From Candidatus Poribacteria bacterium (lineage in GTDB: Bacteria > Poribacteria > WGA-4E > B28-G17): DNA of 56,367 bases. The stretch spans positions 1 through 56,367 of the forward strand of contig JAGGXZ010000187.1 of NCBI GenBank assembly GCA_021162805.1, given 5' to 3'. Positions 7,847-16,721 of the stretch are shown one piece after another (position 1 is the first letter of the stretch; every line of letters starts with the position of its first letter). The notes under the pieces were generated by a model. It did not search any database. It saw only the letters and a program-made list of their open reading frames with translations, and had not been told where the DNA came from. The position numbers were made by a program, and so were the translations under genes.

Positions 7847-9295
7847 ATGAATCTGAAATTGAAGATGTTTGAGGAAACCCTCTCTTCCTCCCCTGTGAGA
7901 TCGCTTCTCAGAAACCTCACAGAGGGCGAGAACCCTCCCCTTGCGAGGATGCTTCTCTCCGAGGAGGGAGATGGGAAGCTCAGCATCAAGGAGAGGGTGG
8001 AGCTTCGGCTGCTCCTCTCTGCCCTGCACCTCTTCCAGAGGGGACTCCACACCGATCGATTCGTCAGCTCCGTATTGAGCTCTCAGCTGTATAGGAGGAT
8101 GTTGTTTTTGGGGGTTAAGACCCTCGGGTCTTACGGCCTCAACCGTCCTCAGACGCTTGTGGCGCCGATCATGATCGTCTGGAACTTCACGAACGCCTGT
8201 AACCTGAGGTGCAAACATTGCTACCAGTGGAGGGGAAGGTCGTTATATCCGAACGAGCTCTCTCTCGACGAGAAACTGAACGTCGTCGATCAAGTAGCCG
8301 ATATGGTAGTGCCGATACTTGGGATATCGGGAGGGGAGCCGCTGGTGAGCCCACATCTCATCCCCGTCATCCGGCACGCCAAGGAGAGGGGATTGTGGGT
8401 CACCGTAGCCACAAACGGAACCCTCTTGAGCGAGGAGATGGTTAGGAAGCTGAAAGAGGCAGGGGTGGATTACCTGGAGGTCTCCCTAGACAGCGCCGAT
8501 TCCCACAAGCATGACGCTTTCAGAGGCGTGGAGGGGAGCTGGCAGAGAACAGTTGACGGGATCAAGAGGGCTGTAAAAGCCGGGATGGAGGTGGGGATAG
8601 CATCCACGATAACCAAGCTGAACCTGGATGAGCTTGACGATCTATATCATCTGGCCCTCCTCCTGGGCGTCAGGAAATTCTTCGCCTTCAACTTCGTCCC
8701 GACGGGCAGGGGAGGGGAGTCCGCCTCGATAGACCTTTCACCTCAGGAGAGGGAGGAGATGCTGAGGAGGATCTACGGGTATATAAACGAGAAGAGGATA
8801 GCGGTATGCGCCACAGCACCTCAGCTTGCCAGGGTCTGCTATGCGTCGCCCGATATCCCCGTCGTCATGCACTATGCGATGAAGACAAGGAGCAGATCGG
8901 CCAAACATGTGGCCGAATATCTGGGAGGATGCGGAGCTGGGAGGGCATACTGTTGCATTCAGCCCGACGGGAAAGTGACCCCGTGTGTTTTCATGGAGGA
9001 TCTGGTAGTGGGAGATCTGAGGGAGCAGAGTCTGAAGGAGATATGGGAGGAGGCCGATGTTTTCAGGATATTGAGGGACAGGGAAAACCTGAAGGGGCAC
9101 TGTAAGGTGTGCGAGTTCAGGGATATATGCGGTGGATGCCGAGCGAGGGCATACGCCTATTTCGGCGACCCCACCGCTCCCGATCCGGGATGTATAAACA
9201 ACAGGGAGGCGTGGAATGAAGTCATAGGCGAGGCAGTTGATAAGGTCCAAATCGGTAAAGGAGGTGAAAAGGGATGGTTATCCGTCGGCTCTTAA
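7847..9295 (+). CDS. Radical SAM/SPASM domain protein
   Basis: 482 residues. The SAM-cluster motif CNLRCKHC has Cys118, Cys122 and Cys125, preceded by an unusual helical extension of about 100 residues. GISGGEPL is the GGE SAM-binding motif. The C-terminal SPASM region is rich in cysteine (GGCGAGRAYCC, TPCVF, CKVCEFRDICGGC) and should carry one or two auxiliary Fe-S clusters. SPASM enzymes modify peptides or act in cofactor and lipid pathways. A GGAGG ribosome site supports the start. No precursor-peptide candidate is evident other than the short gene overlapping its end. Confidence 0.92.
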   Translation: MNLKLKMFEETLSSSPVRSLLRNLTEGENPPLARMLLSEEGDGKLSIKERVELRLLLSALHLFQRGLHTDRFVSSVLSSQLYRRMLFLGVKTLGSYGLNRPQTLVAPIMIVWNFTNACNLRCKHCYQWRGRSLYPNELSLDEKLNVVDQVADMVVPILGISGGEPLVSPHLIPVIRHAKERGLWVTVATNGTLLSEEMVRKLKEAGVDYLEVSLDSADSHKHDAFRGVEGSWQRTVDGIKRAVKAGMEVGIASTITKLNLDELDDLYHLALLLGVRKFFAFNFVPTGRGGESASIDLSPQEREEMLRRIYGYINEKRIAVCATAPQLARVCYASPDIPVVMHYAMKTRSRSAKHVAEYLGGCGAGRAYCCIQPDGKVTPCVFMEDLVVGDLREQSLKEIWEEADVFRILRDRENLKGHCKVCEFRDICGGCRARAYAYFGDPTAPDPGCINNREAWNEVIGEAVDKVQIGKGGEKGWLSVGS

Positions 9296-9441
9296 GCTTA
9301 ATCAAAGAGGTCAGATCCTCGGAGGCGGCCCGACATCTGGAAAACGCCAGGCGCGAGGTGCTCCTGGCGATTAAATCCGCCGTGAATACGACGATCGATG
9401 CAGCACTTGGAGAAGAGAGGAAAAGTGAAGGGGTTCAGTAG
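9274..9441 (+). CDS. Small helical protein (55 residues), unknown function
   Basis: An ATG preceded by a strong GGAGGTG site opens a 55-residue frame that overlaps the end of the SPASM gene and the start of the UbiB-like gene. The product is charged and apparently all helical (MVIRRLLSLIKEVRSSEAAR at its N-terminus), with an amphipathic pattern and no cysteine cluster. The good ribosome site and its fit into the overlap chain argue that it is real. It may be a membrane-surface partner of the ABC1 kinase encoded next. I do not recognise it. Confidence 0.6.
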   Translation: MVIRRLLSLIKEVRSSEAARHLENARREVLLAIKSAVNTTIDAALGEERKSEGVQ

Positions 9442-11053
9442 GATATACAGGGACATAGGGCGGTATCGGCAGATACTGAAGGTTCTGGTCAAATACGGGT
9501 TCGGCGATCTCATAAGCTCCGTCAAACGGCGGTGGAGGGCCCCTAAGGAGATAAAGGAGCTCGAGAGGGCTGAGCGGGCGAGACTGGCGCTTCAAGAGCT
9601 GGGCCCGACCTTCATAAAACTCGGCCAGATGCTCAGCATGCGCCCCGACCTGATCACCCCTGAATTCGCCGAGGAGTTCAAAAAGCTCCAGGACATGGTT
9701 CCGCCGTGCGATTTCGAGGAGGTCAAAGGAGTGCTGGAAGAGGAGTTCAAAGCTCCCTTGGAGTCCAGGTTCTCCCGCTTCGACCCTCTCCCCATAGCCG
9801 CCGCCTCGCTCGCCCAGGTTCATAAGGCCGAGCTTAACGGTGAGCCTGTGGCGGTTAAAGTCCAGCGTCCCGGCATCAGAAGGGTGATCGAGACGGACAT
9901 AGATATCCTCCTTCAGATAGCCGGGATAGCAAAGAGACGGCTCGGCGACGAAGCGCCCTTCGACCCCGTTGGGATCGTAAACGAGTTCGCCAAGAGCATC
10001 TATCGAGAGCTGGATTTCACCAGAGAGGGGAATAACATGCTCCGGTTCGCCCAGAACTTCCAGAACGATCCCACCGTCTACGTTCCTAAGGTGTACCGGG
10101 AGCTGACCACGGGAAGGGTTCTGACGATGGAGTTCGTGGACGGGATCAAGATCTCAGATGTGGAGAGATTCGAGTCGCTGGGGCTGGACAGAAGAACTGT
10201 GGCCCTAAACGGCGCCAAAGCCGTCCTGAAGGAGGTCTTCGAACATGGCTTCTTCCACGCCGATCCCCATCCCGGCAACATATTTGTGATCGAGGGTAAC
10301 GTCATCGTCCCGGTGGATTTCGGCATGGTGGGTAGATTAACCCCCGAAGAGATGGAGTCGCTGGGTCGGCTGCTAGCGGGGATGGTGTATAAGGACGCCG
10401 GATTGATAGTCAGAACGCTCTATCAGCTCGGAATGCTGGAGGAAACGCGGGATACCGACGAGCTGAAGAGGGATATCTCCGATTTTCTGGATAGATACTA
10501 CAAACGCCCGCTTTATCAGCTCGACATGAGGGCTATCATGGACGAGTTGATGTGGATCGTCCGATCACACAGGGTGAAGGTGCCATCAAGCTACACGCTG
10601 ATGCTCAGGGCGTTGGTGACGATGGAAGGTGTGGGTAGGCTGCTTGACCCCCAGTTCGATATGTTCGCCCTCGCCAAACCCTATGTTCTCAGGATGACCG
10701 CCCGTAAGCTGAACCCATCCCGGCTTGCCAAAGAGGCGATGGAATTCGCCCAGGATTCCCTCGACTTGGTCAGATCGCTCCCGATCGATGCAAGGGTGAT
10801 ATCTGCTAAGCTCAAAAAAGGCAACTTGAAGATAACGGCGGAGTGGGAACGGCTGAATATCTTCTTAACGGAGCTCAGCAGATCCGTCAACCGGCTCACG
10901 TTCGGCCTCATAACCGCCGCTCTGGTTGTCGCCTCGGCTATCGTCATGCATTCCAGGGGAGGGGCATCAACCCTGGGTGGGATCGGACTGGCCATCTCAT
11001 CCATCCTGGGGCTTTGGCTATTGATAACGATCATCAGATCAGGTGGTCTGTGA
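9398..11053 (+). CDS. ABC1/UbiB (AarF) family atypical kinase
   Basis: 551 residues, normal size. The family-specific KxGQ motif is at 74-77 (IKLGQML), the alanine-rich loop AAASLAQVH replaces the usual P-loop at 134-142, Lys154 is the ATP-binding lysine, HADPHPGN forms the catalytic loop and VDFGMVG the metal-binding motif. Two membrane helices end the protein (about 505-547). UbiB-type proteins are ATPases that help extract or handle isoprenoid quinone intermediates and other lipids at the membrane. Its place among lipid-type genes suggests the same here. Confidence 0.94.
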   Translation: MQHLEKRGKVKGFSRIYRDIGRYRQILKVLVKYGFGDLISSVKRRWRAPKEIKELERAERARLALQELGPTFIKLGQMLSMRPDLITPEFAEEFKKLQDMVPPCDFEEVKGVLEEEFKAPLESRFSRFDPLPIAAASLAQVHKAELNGEPVAVKVQRPGIRRVIETDIDILLQIAGIAKRRLGDEAPFDPVGIVNEFAKSIYRELDFTREGNNMLRFAQNFQNDPTVYVPKVYRELTTGRVLTMEFVDGIKISDVERFESLGLDRRTVALNGAKAVLKEVFEHGFFHADPHPGNIFVIEGNVIVPVDFGMVGRLTPEEMESLGRLLAGMVYKDAGLIVRTLYQLGMLEETRDTDELKRDISDFLDRYYKRPLYQLDMRAIMDELMWIVRSHRVKVPSSYTLMLRALVTMEGVGRLLDPQFDMFALAKPYVLRMTARKLNPSRLAKEAMEFAQDSLDLVRSLPIDARVISAKLKKGNLKITAEWERLNIFLTELSRSVNRLTFGLITAALVVASAIVMHSRGGASTLGGIGLAISSILGLWLLITIIRSGGL

Positions 11054-12048
11054 TGAAATGGCTCAGACTGGCAGGATCAGCTCTCGGCATGCTTGTGCTC
11101 GCCCTTTTCACATTCAAAATTGGCCCTCACCCGATCTGGATGAATTTAAAATCGCTCAAATGGAAGTTCGTGCCGATCCTCGTGTTGTGCCTTTCATATG
11201 AGTCGCTTAACACGGGGGCATGGTTAACGGTCATCAGGGTTGAACGCAGGGTAAAATTCCTCAAGCTATTTAAAGCCTGGCTTGCCGGCGAGGCGATCAA
11301 CGCCACGATACCGTTTATGAGCCTCGGCGGAGAGCCGTTAAAGGCGGCCCTGATAAGGGATGAGCTCCCTTTCAGCCGCGGGATGGCATCGGTGGTGATA
11401 GACAGGACGATCTCCAGCCTCGCCGGAATCCTCTTCGCCATGAGCGGCGTGGTCTTGGGGTTCAGGTATCTCACCCTCCCGTTGAGGTTTAAGGTGGCCA
11501 TACTGACAATAACGGTTACCGGGGCGATTTTCATGCTCCTCCTGATATTCGCCCAGCTCCACGCCCCCGGTTCCTCGGTGGTGAGGGCGCTCAGAAAGGT
11601 TAAGCTGGTCAGGAAAGATGTGAAAACCCTTACCTTCGATGAATATCTCTCCTCATTTTACCGGGATCATAAGGATAAGTTCTTCCTGGCTTTGATCATG
11701 CATTTATCCGCGAGGATGATAGGGGGAATCCTGGAGACGTGGATCATATTGAGGTTTTGGGACATCAGCGTCAGCTTTATCTCCGCCTGGCTCATAGCTT
11801 CCCTTACGGTGCTGATCGTCACGCTTTTCGCTTTTCTTCCCTCCGGCCTCGGGGCATCAGAGGGGGGACAGGTGTATATTTTCAAAGCGATGGGACTTGA
11901 CCCCACAGTGGGGCTTTCGATGGGGATAGTCAAAAGGCTGAGGAAGATCGCGTGGGTTATGGTCGGACTGATAATTCTCGCCGGAAGTAAATCACGTCCA
12001 GAGAAGCTTACGGCTATGGCTTCGCCGGAGGAAGAAGCATTTAGGTGA
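11053..12048 (+). CDS. Lysylphosphatidylglycerol synthase TM-region/UPF0104 family membrane protein
   Basis: 331 residues with about seven or eight membrane segments. The start is the ATG overlapping the stop of the previous gene (TGATG); a longer open frame would lie inside that gene. Features of the AglD/HpnL-type UPF0104 family are LAGEAINATIPFMSLGGEPLKA near residue 80, DRTISSLAG, and FLPSGLGASEGG near the end. Relatives are flippase-like proteins or the membrane half of MprF; HpnL acts in hopanoid metabolism. Transfer of a lipid across the inner membrane is the likely role. Confidence 0.88.
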   Translation: MKWLRLAGSALGMLVLALFTFKIGPHPIWMNLKSLKWKFVPILVLCLSYESLNTGAWLTVIRVERRVKFLKLFKAWLAGEAINATIPFMSLGGEPLKAALIRDELPFSRGMASVVIDRTISSLAGILFAMSGVVLGFRYLTLPLRFKVAILTITVTGAIFMLLLIFAQLHAPGSSVVRALRKVKLVRKDVKTLTFDEYLSSFYRDHKDKFFLALIMHLSARMIGGILETWIILRFWDISVSFISAWLIASLTVLIVTLFAFLPSGLGASEGGQVYIFKAMGLDPTVGLSMGIVKRLRKIAWVMVGLIILAGSKSRPEKLTAMASPEEEAFR

Positions 12049-13064
12049 TGGTTAAGAAGGGCGGACGTGTTCTTTTCCTTCTGAAAGCTTTCATCGCCGT
12101 AATCAGGACGAGGTTCGTCACCCATCGTCCTTTTCTCCTCTCCCATCTGGTGACCTCAAGGTGTAACTGCCGCTGCCCGATATGCCTTTGGCGCGGTTAC
12201 GGTGAGGAGGAGCTCTCGACCGATCAGGTGCTTTCGATCTACGAGGATGCCAGGCGTAACGGATTTGCTGCGGTCGTGTTGTGGGGAGGGGAGCCGCTCA
12301 TCAGAGACGATATAGTTCAGATCGTCCGAGGAGCACGCGAGATGGGGTTCGTGACTCTGCTCATCACAAACGGATACCGGCTCGAGGAGATAGCCCCTGA
12401 GCTTTGTCCGAACCTGGATGCCCTCATCGTCTCGATAGATTTCCCCTCCGAGGAACACGATCTGTTCAGGGGATATCCGGGGCTATTCCGAAAGGCAGTT
12501 CGAGGGATTTACCGAGCTAAGCAGGTTAAGCCCAAGATGAAGATATCCATAAACTGCGTTATAACGAGATTGAACGGTAGGTATGTGAAAGGGATGATAT
12601 CCCTCGCCGATCAACTGGGTGTCTCGATAACCTTCGAGTCGATGAACACATACATGCCCTTTTCAACCCGTAACGTCTCATCCTTCAAGCTTCCGCCGGA
12701 GGAGGAAAGCGAGATATTCAAGCTGATCAGAAGTTATAAGCTGCGCGGCCACAGGATAAACAACTCTCTGGCGTATCTCGATACCTTCATCGGCGGTAAG
12801 AGGAGATATAAATGCCATTCGCTTGAGGTATGCCTCACCGTTCAGCCTAACGGTGACGTTCGGATCTGCCTCAGCCGTAAACCCTTGGCCAACCTCGTTA
12901 AAACCCCCATCGGCGAGGTGCTGAAGATGAGGGAATACAAGGAGTATCAGAGACTCAGTCATCGATGCCACATCTGTAACGACTACGGGACGGTCGAGTA
13001 TTCACATATCTGGAGGTTTAACTCCAAAGCGCTTTTAGGCGCAGCGTTTACGTTTCTCACTTGA
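12048..13064 (+). CDS. Radical SAM protein
   Basis: 338 residues from an ATG that overlaps the previous stop; a GTG one codon earlier is an alternative. SRCNCRCPIC gives Cys39, Cys43 and Cys46 for the cluster, VLWGGEPL is the GGE motif, and a short SPASM-like tail holds CHSLEVC and CHICNDYG. The N-terminus before the motif is hydrophobic and basic, as in enzymes that work at the membrane. It recalls the HpnH type of lipid-linked radical SAM enzyme, but the sequence does not settle the substrate. Confidence 0.9.
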   Translation: MVKKGGRVLFLLKAFIAVIRTRFVTHRPFLLSHLVTSRCNCRCPICLWRGYGEEELSTDQVLSIYEDARRNGFAAVVLWGGEPLIRDDIVQIVRGAREMGFVTLLITNGYRLEEIAPELCPNLDALIVSIDFPSEEHDLFRGYPGLFRKAVRGIYRAKQVKPKMKISINCVITRLNGRYVKGMISLADQLGVSITFESMNTYMPFSTRNVSSFKLPPEEESEIFKLIRSYKLRGHRINNSLAYLDTFIGGKRRYKCHSLEVCLTVQPNGDVRICLSRKPLANLVKTPIGEVLKMREYKEYQRLSHRCHICNDYGTVEYSHIWRFNSKALLGAAFTFLT

Positions 13065-13094
13065 TAACCTTAACTTTCATGAAGGGGAGGAACG

Positions 13095-15941
13095 ATGGAA
13101 AGGTTTGCGGAGCTTGTTCTAAGACACAGGCTATTGGTGATTGTCGGGACAATCGTTCTGACGGGCTTCTTCGCTCTTGGGCTTACGCGTCTATGGGTTA
13201 ACAGTGACATCATCAGCTATCTGAAACCTGATGACCCTGTCGTCAAGCTTTTCAACCGGATAGGGGAGGAATACAGCGGGAATTTGCTGGCGATGGTGGG
13301 GATCGAGACAGACGATGTCTTTTCACTTTCGACGCTGAGGCTTATCAGGGATCTGACAGAGGCGTTCAAGAGCCTTGATGGGGTCGCCTCGGTAATGAGC
13401 CTGACCGATATCCTCGACATACGCAAGGTAGAGGGTGGTCTTGAGGTCAGGAAGCTGATCGATAAAGATAACCTTCCTTCAACCTCAGAGGAGCTGAAAA
13501 GGCTCAGGGAGTATGTCCTCTCTAAGAAGATGTATCGCGGGAAGATCGTCTCGGCTGATGGGCGGATCACGCTTATCATCTGCCGCCTTCGCCAAGACGC
13601 CGATAGACCCGGAGTTGCCCGGAGGATAAAGGAGATTACGGAATCTAAGCGAAACGGGGTAAAAGTCTACTACAGCGGTCTGCCCCTGCAGATCCTCGAG
13701 GCTCAGGGGATCATACTCAAAGACCTGAAAAAGCTGGTTCCCACGGTAGTTCTCGTGGTTATTCTGGTGTTGTTCTTCAGCTTCCGTTCGATCCGAGGGG
13801 TTGTTCTTCCCCTGACGGCAGTTCTGATAGGCACGGTGTGGGCCATAGGGCTGATGGGCTGGCTGAAGGTGCCGCTTTCGATCATCTCAAACGTCACGCC
13901 GGTTCTGCTTATAGCTATAGGCAGCGCTTACGGAATTCACATGATCTCCAAGTATTACGAGGAAGGTGAGGAGGATAGAAGGGCTAAAACGGAGAAGGCT
14001 TTAAGTGAGGTGGGGATGCCGATCCTGCTTTCAGGGCTCACGACCCTGATAGGCTTCCTCTCCTTCATCGGGGCGTATATCACCTCGATTACCCACTTCG
14101 GCGTTTTCACCGCGATAGGTGTTGGGTTTACGATGGTCATTTCTCTCTCCTTCATCCCAGCAATACTTTCACTTCTGAAGACAGGGGAAGAACAAAGTAA
14201 CTCTGGGGTGAACGATCATCTCTTCGTCCGAATCATGAGCAGGCTCGCCGATTTCATCCTGAGACGCGAAAAGATCATAATAGCCGTGTCGCTCATCATA
14301 GCTCTTGTAGCCATCATAGGATTGCCCAGGATCAAACGTGAGGTGAACATGCTGGAGTATCTTCCGAAGGACAGCGATATCCGTATAACCGAGGAGATGA
14401 TGAGGGCCAATTTCGGCGGCTCGATCCCCATCCAGATAGTCGTCAAAGGCAATATGAAGGACCCGTTCGTTCTCAAAGAGATGCGACGGATGGAGAAATT
14501 CCTCAACTCCCTCCCATATGCCAGCAACGCCCAATCAATAGCCGATCTGATCTGCGAGATGAACAAGGTCATGAACGATCATCCCACCATACCTGAAACG
14601 CCCGAGGGTGTGGCTAACCTGTGGTTCTTTATCGAGGGGAAGGACATACTCAAGCAGCTTGTCAACGGGGATCAGACAGAAGGGCTCATCCAGGCCCAAC
14701 TGGGCACGTCCGACACGGCGATAGGCCTGGAAATAGTCAACTCGATTGACCGTTACATCTCGAGGATGAGTCCCAAAATCGAGGTAGTTCAGGTTTCCCT
14801 GTTAAATCCCGATGAATTGACCAAGGCGAAGGAATGGCTCTACAGTGAGATCGCCGAGGAGATATATTTCGACGCCACAGCTCGAGATCCCGATTTCAAG
14901 ATCGAAAGCTCCTCGCTCAAAGCCGTTGTGAGGAAGGCATTGGAGGCGGATGTCGTCCTCACCGAGGGAATGCTTGAGGAGCTGAGGAGGGAACTGCGCT
15001 ACTACTTCGAGATGGAATCGGAGGTTATGGTGCCTGAGAATTTAATTGATCCGCTCGTGGAGGGGATCTTGAAGATGGCATCCTCCGGTCGAACCTCAAA
15101 GTCCGAGTATCTCGATCTCCTGAGGCGAACGATACCCAAGGATATCCTAGATGAGGACCCTGAGGCCGCAGATCTCACCGCAGAGACGTTGGCCGCTAAG
15201 ATCCGGGAGGTATGGGGTAAATCCAAAGTCCAGGCAGCTATAGCCCAGCTATTGCCCCTCTTCCCCCAGAAGCTACGCGACGACCCGGATTTCAGGGATG
15301 ACCTGTATGAAGACCTGTGGGTGATCAACGAGGGGGTATGGGGAATGCCTCCAGGGATAGACGTGAAAGCCGTTCAGAGAGAGGTTGAGATCTCGGCCAA
15401 ACAATCCGGTATGCCGGCAGTTTACAAACGGCTGGACAGAAACCTGCTTAAAAGTCAGATTCAAAGTTTCGTTATAGCCTTCGTGCTGGTATTCATACTC
15501 CTTTCGATCCAACACCGATCCGCTAAAGTGGGTCTGATCACCTCGTCGCCTATCTTGCTGACCGTTCTGATAAATTTCGCCGTGATGGCGTATGCTGGCG
15601 TAGCTTTGGATTTTGCCACGATGATGATAGCCAGCGTGGCGATAGGTATCGGGATAGACTACTCCATACATTTCTCCAGCAGATACAAGATCGAGCTTAA
15701 GCGGCTTTTAAACCCAGGGCCAGCTCTGGCGAGAACGCTTGAGACCACCGGCAGGGCGATCCTGATAAACGCCCTCACCGTAGCCTTGGGATTCTCCGTA
15801 TTGCTTATGGGGCAACTCACCCCTATCAGGCAGTTTGGTTGGATGGTCGCCATGACCATGATAGTGAGCGCGCTTTCGGCGATAACCTATCTGCCAGCGA
15901 TGCTCCTAGTAAGCAAGGTAGAACATAAGCGAAAACGATAA
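13095..15941 (+). CDS. RND superfamily permease (MMPL/HpnN-like exporter)
   Basis: 948 residues with the duplicated RND layout: a first membrane helix near 13-33, a large periplasmic loop, a bundle at about 212-365, a helix at 393-410, a second and longer periplasmic domain, and a final bundle at about 790-940. GIGIDYSIHFSSRYK in the second half is the typical acidic RND helix. Proteins of this subgroup export lipids such as hopanoids or mycolates and differ from drug pumps of the AcrB type. It is followed at once by a LolA-like protein and a porin, so a route across the envelope is likely. A GGGGAGG site precedes the ATG. Confidence 0.93.
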   Translation: MERFAELVLRHRLLVIVGTIVLTGFFALGLTRLWVNSDIISYLKPDDPVVKLFNRIGEEYSGNLLAMVGIETDDVFSLSTLRLIRDLTEAFKSLDGVASVMSLTDILDIRKVEGGLEVRKLIDKDNLPSTSEELKRLREYVLSKKMYRGKIVSADGRITLIICRLRQDADRPGVARRIKEITESKRNGVKVYYSGLPLQILEAQGIILKDLKKLVPTVVLVVILVLFFSFRSIRGVVLPLTAVLIGTVWAIGLMGWLKVPLSIISNVTPVLLIAIGSAYGIHMISKYYEEGEEDRRAKTEKALSEVGMPILLSGLTTLIGFLSFIGAYITSITHFGVFTAIGVGFTMVISLSFIPAILSLLKTGEEQSNSGVNDHLFVRIMSRLADFILRREKIIIAVSLIIALVAIIGLPRIKREVNMLEYLPKDSDIRITEEMMRANFGGSIPIQIVVKGNMKDPFVLKEMRRMEKFLNSLPYASNAQSIADLICEMNKVMNDHPTIPETPEGVANLWFFIEGKDILKQLVNGDQTEGLIQAQLGTSDTAIGLEIVNSIDRYISRMSPKIEVVQVSLLNPDELTKAKEWLYSEIAEEIYFDATARDPDFKIESSSLKAVVRKALEADVVLTEGMLEELRRELRYYFEMESEVMVPENLIDPLVEGILKMASSGRTSKSEYLDLLRRTIPKDILDEDPEAADLTAETLAAKIREVWGKSKVQAAIAQLLPLFPQKLRDDPDFRDDLYEDLWVINEGVWGMPPGIDVKAVQREVEISAKQSGMPAVYKRLDRNLLKSQIQSFVIAFVLVFILLSIQHRSAKVGLITSSPILLTVLINFAVMAYAGVALDFATMMIASVAIGIGIDYSIHFSSRYKIELKRLLNPGPALARTLETTGRAILINALTVALGFSVLLMGQLTPIRQFGWMVAMTMIVSALSAITYLPAMLLVSKVEHKRKR

Positions 15942-15956
15942 AAAAGAAGGAGGAAG

Positions 15957-16718
15957 ATGAAGATGAGAGCCTTAAGAATGATCCTTGCGATCACGTTAAC
16001 CTTCGGCCTGACCCTCAGCTTCGCTCTCTCCTCATACGCCCTCACGGGCGAGGAGGTGCTTAAGAAGGTAGATGAGGTGGCAAATGCCCCCAAGGATATC
16101 CACATGATAATGAAGACGATCTTGATTGATTCCAAAGGCAACGAGAAGGTTCGGAAGGCGGAGAGCTTCCAGAAAGGTACCGAGAAACGGCTTATCCGGT
16201 TCCTCGAGCCTGCCGACCAAAAGGGGATCGGTTTTCTCGCCCTGCCTAACGACGTCCAGTACATCTACATGCCCGCCTTCCACAAGATCAGAAGGATCGC
16301 ATCGCACGTCAAAAACACCAAATTCGCCGGCACGGATTTCACCTACGATGACCTCAGCACCTTCAGGTTCTCCAAGGATTACAACCCCAAACTGCTGGAG
16401 ACGACCGAGGAGTTCTACATACTCGAGCTTATCCCTAAACCGGGCGTCAAGAAGGATTACAGCAGGCTTAAGATGTGGGCCAGGAAGGATAACTTCGTCT
16501 CCGTCAAGATCGAATACTACGACAAGAAGGGCGAGCTGAAGAAGGTGCTGGAGAGGAGAAAGATCACTAAGATCGGAAAGTACTGGACCGCAAAGGAGAT
16601 GGAGATGAGGGATCTCAAGGAGAACCACTCCACCAAGATGATCCAGGATAAAATAGAGTTCGATACGGGTTTGAGCGATAGGATCTTCACGCCCAGATAC
16701 CTTAGAAGGACGAGGTGA
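15957..16718 (+). CDS. Outer membrane lipoprotein-sorting (LolA-like) protein
   Basis: 253 residues with a clear signal peptide (basic start, hydrophobic core, likely cut after SSYA near 28). The mature part is the all-beta LolA/LppX-like domain with the typical IRFLEPADQKGIGFLAL, LPNDVQYIYMPAF and GTDFTYDDL segments. This family is often encoded beside MMPL/RND exporters and probably shuttles a lipid through the periplasm. A second ATG two codons on, with better spacing from the GGAGG site, is an alternative start. Confidence 0.92.
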   Translation: MKMRALRMILAITLTFGLTLSFALSSYALTGEEVLKKVDEVANAPKDIHMIMKTILIDSKGNEKVRKAESFQKGTEKRLIRFLEPADQKGIGFLALPNDVQYIYMPAFHKIRRIASHVKNTKFAGTDFTYDDLSTFRFSKDYNPKLLETTEEFYILELIPKPGVKKDYSRLKMWARKDNFVSVKIEYYDKKGELKKVLERRKITKIGKYWTAKEMEMRDLKENHSTKMIQDKIEFDTGLSDRIFTPRYLRRTR

Positions 16719-16721
16719 GAG

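Noticed and set aside
16032-16628. 198-codon open frame antisense to the LolA-like gene
   Set aside because: It is fully antisense to a well-supported gene, has no recognisable domain, and arises from the codon bias of the sense gene.
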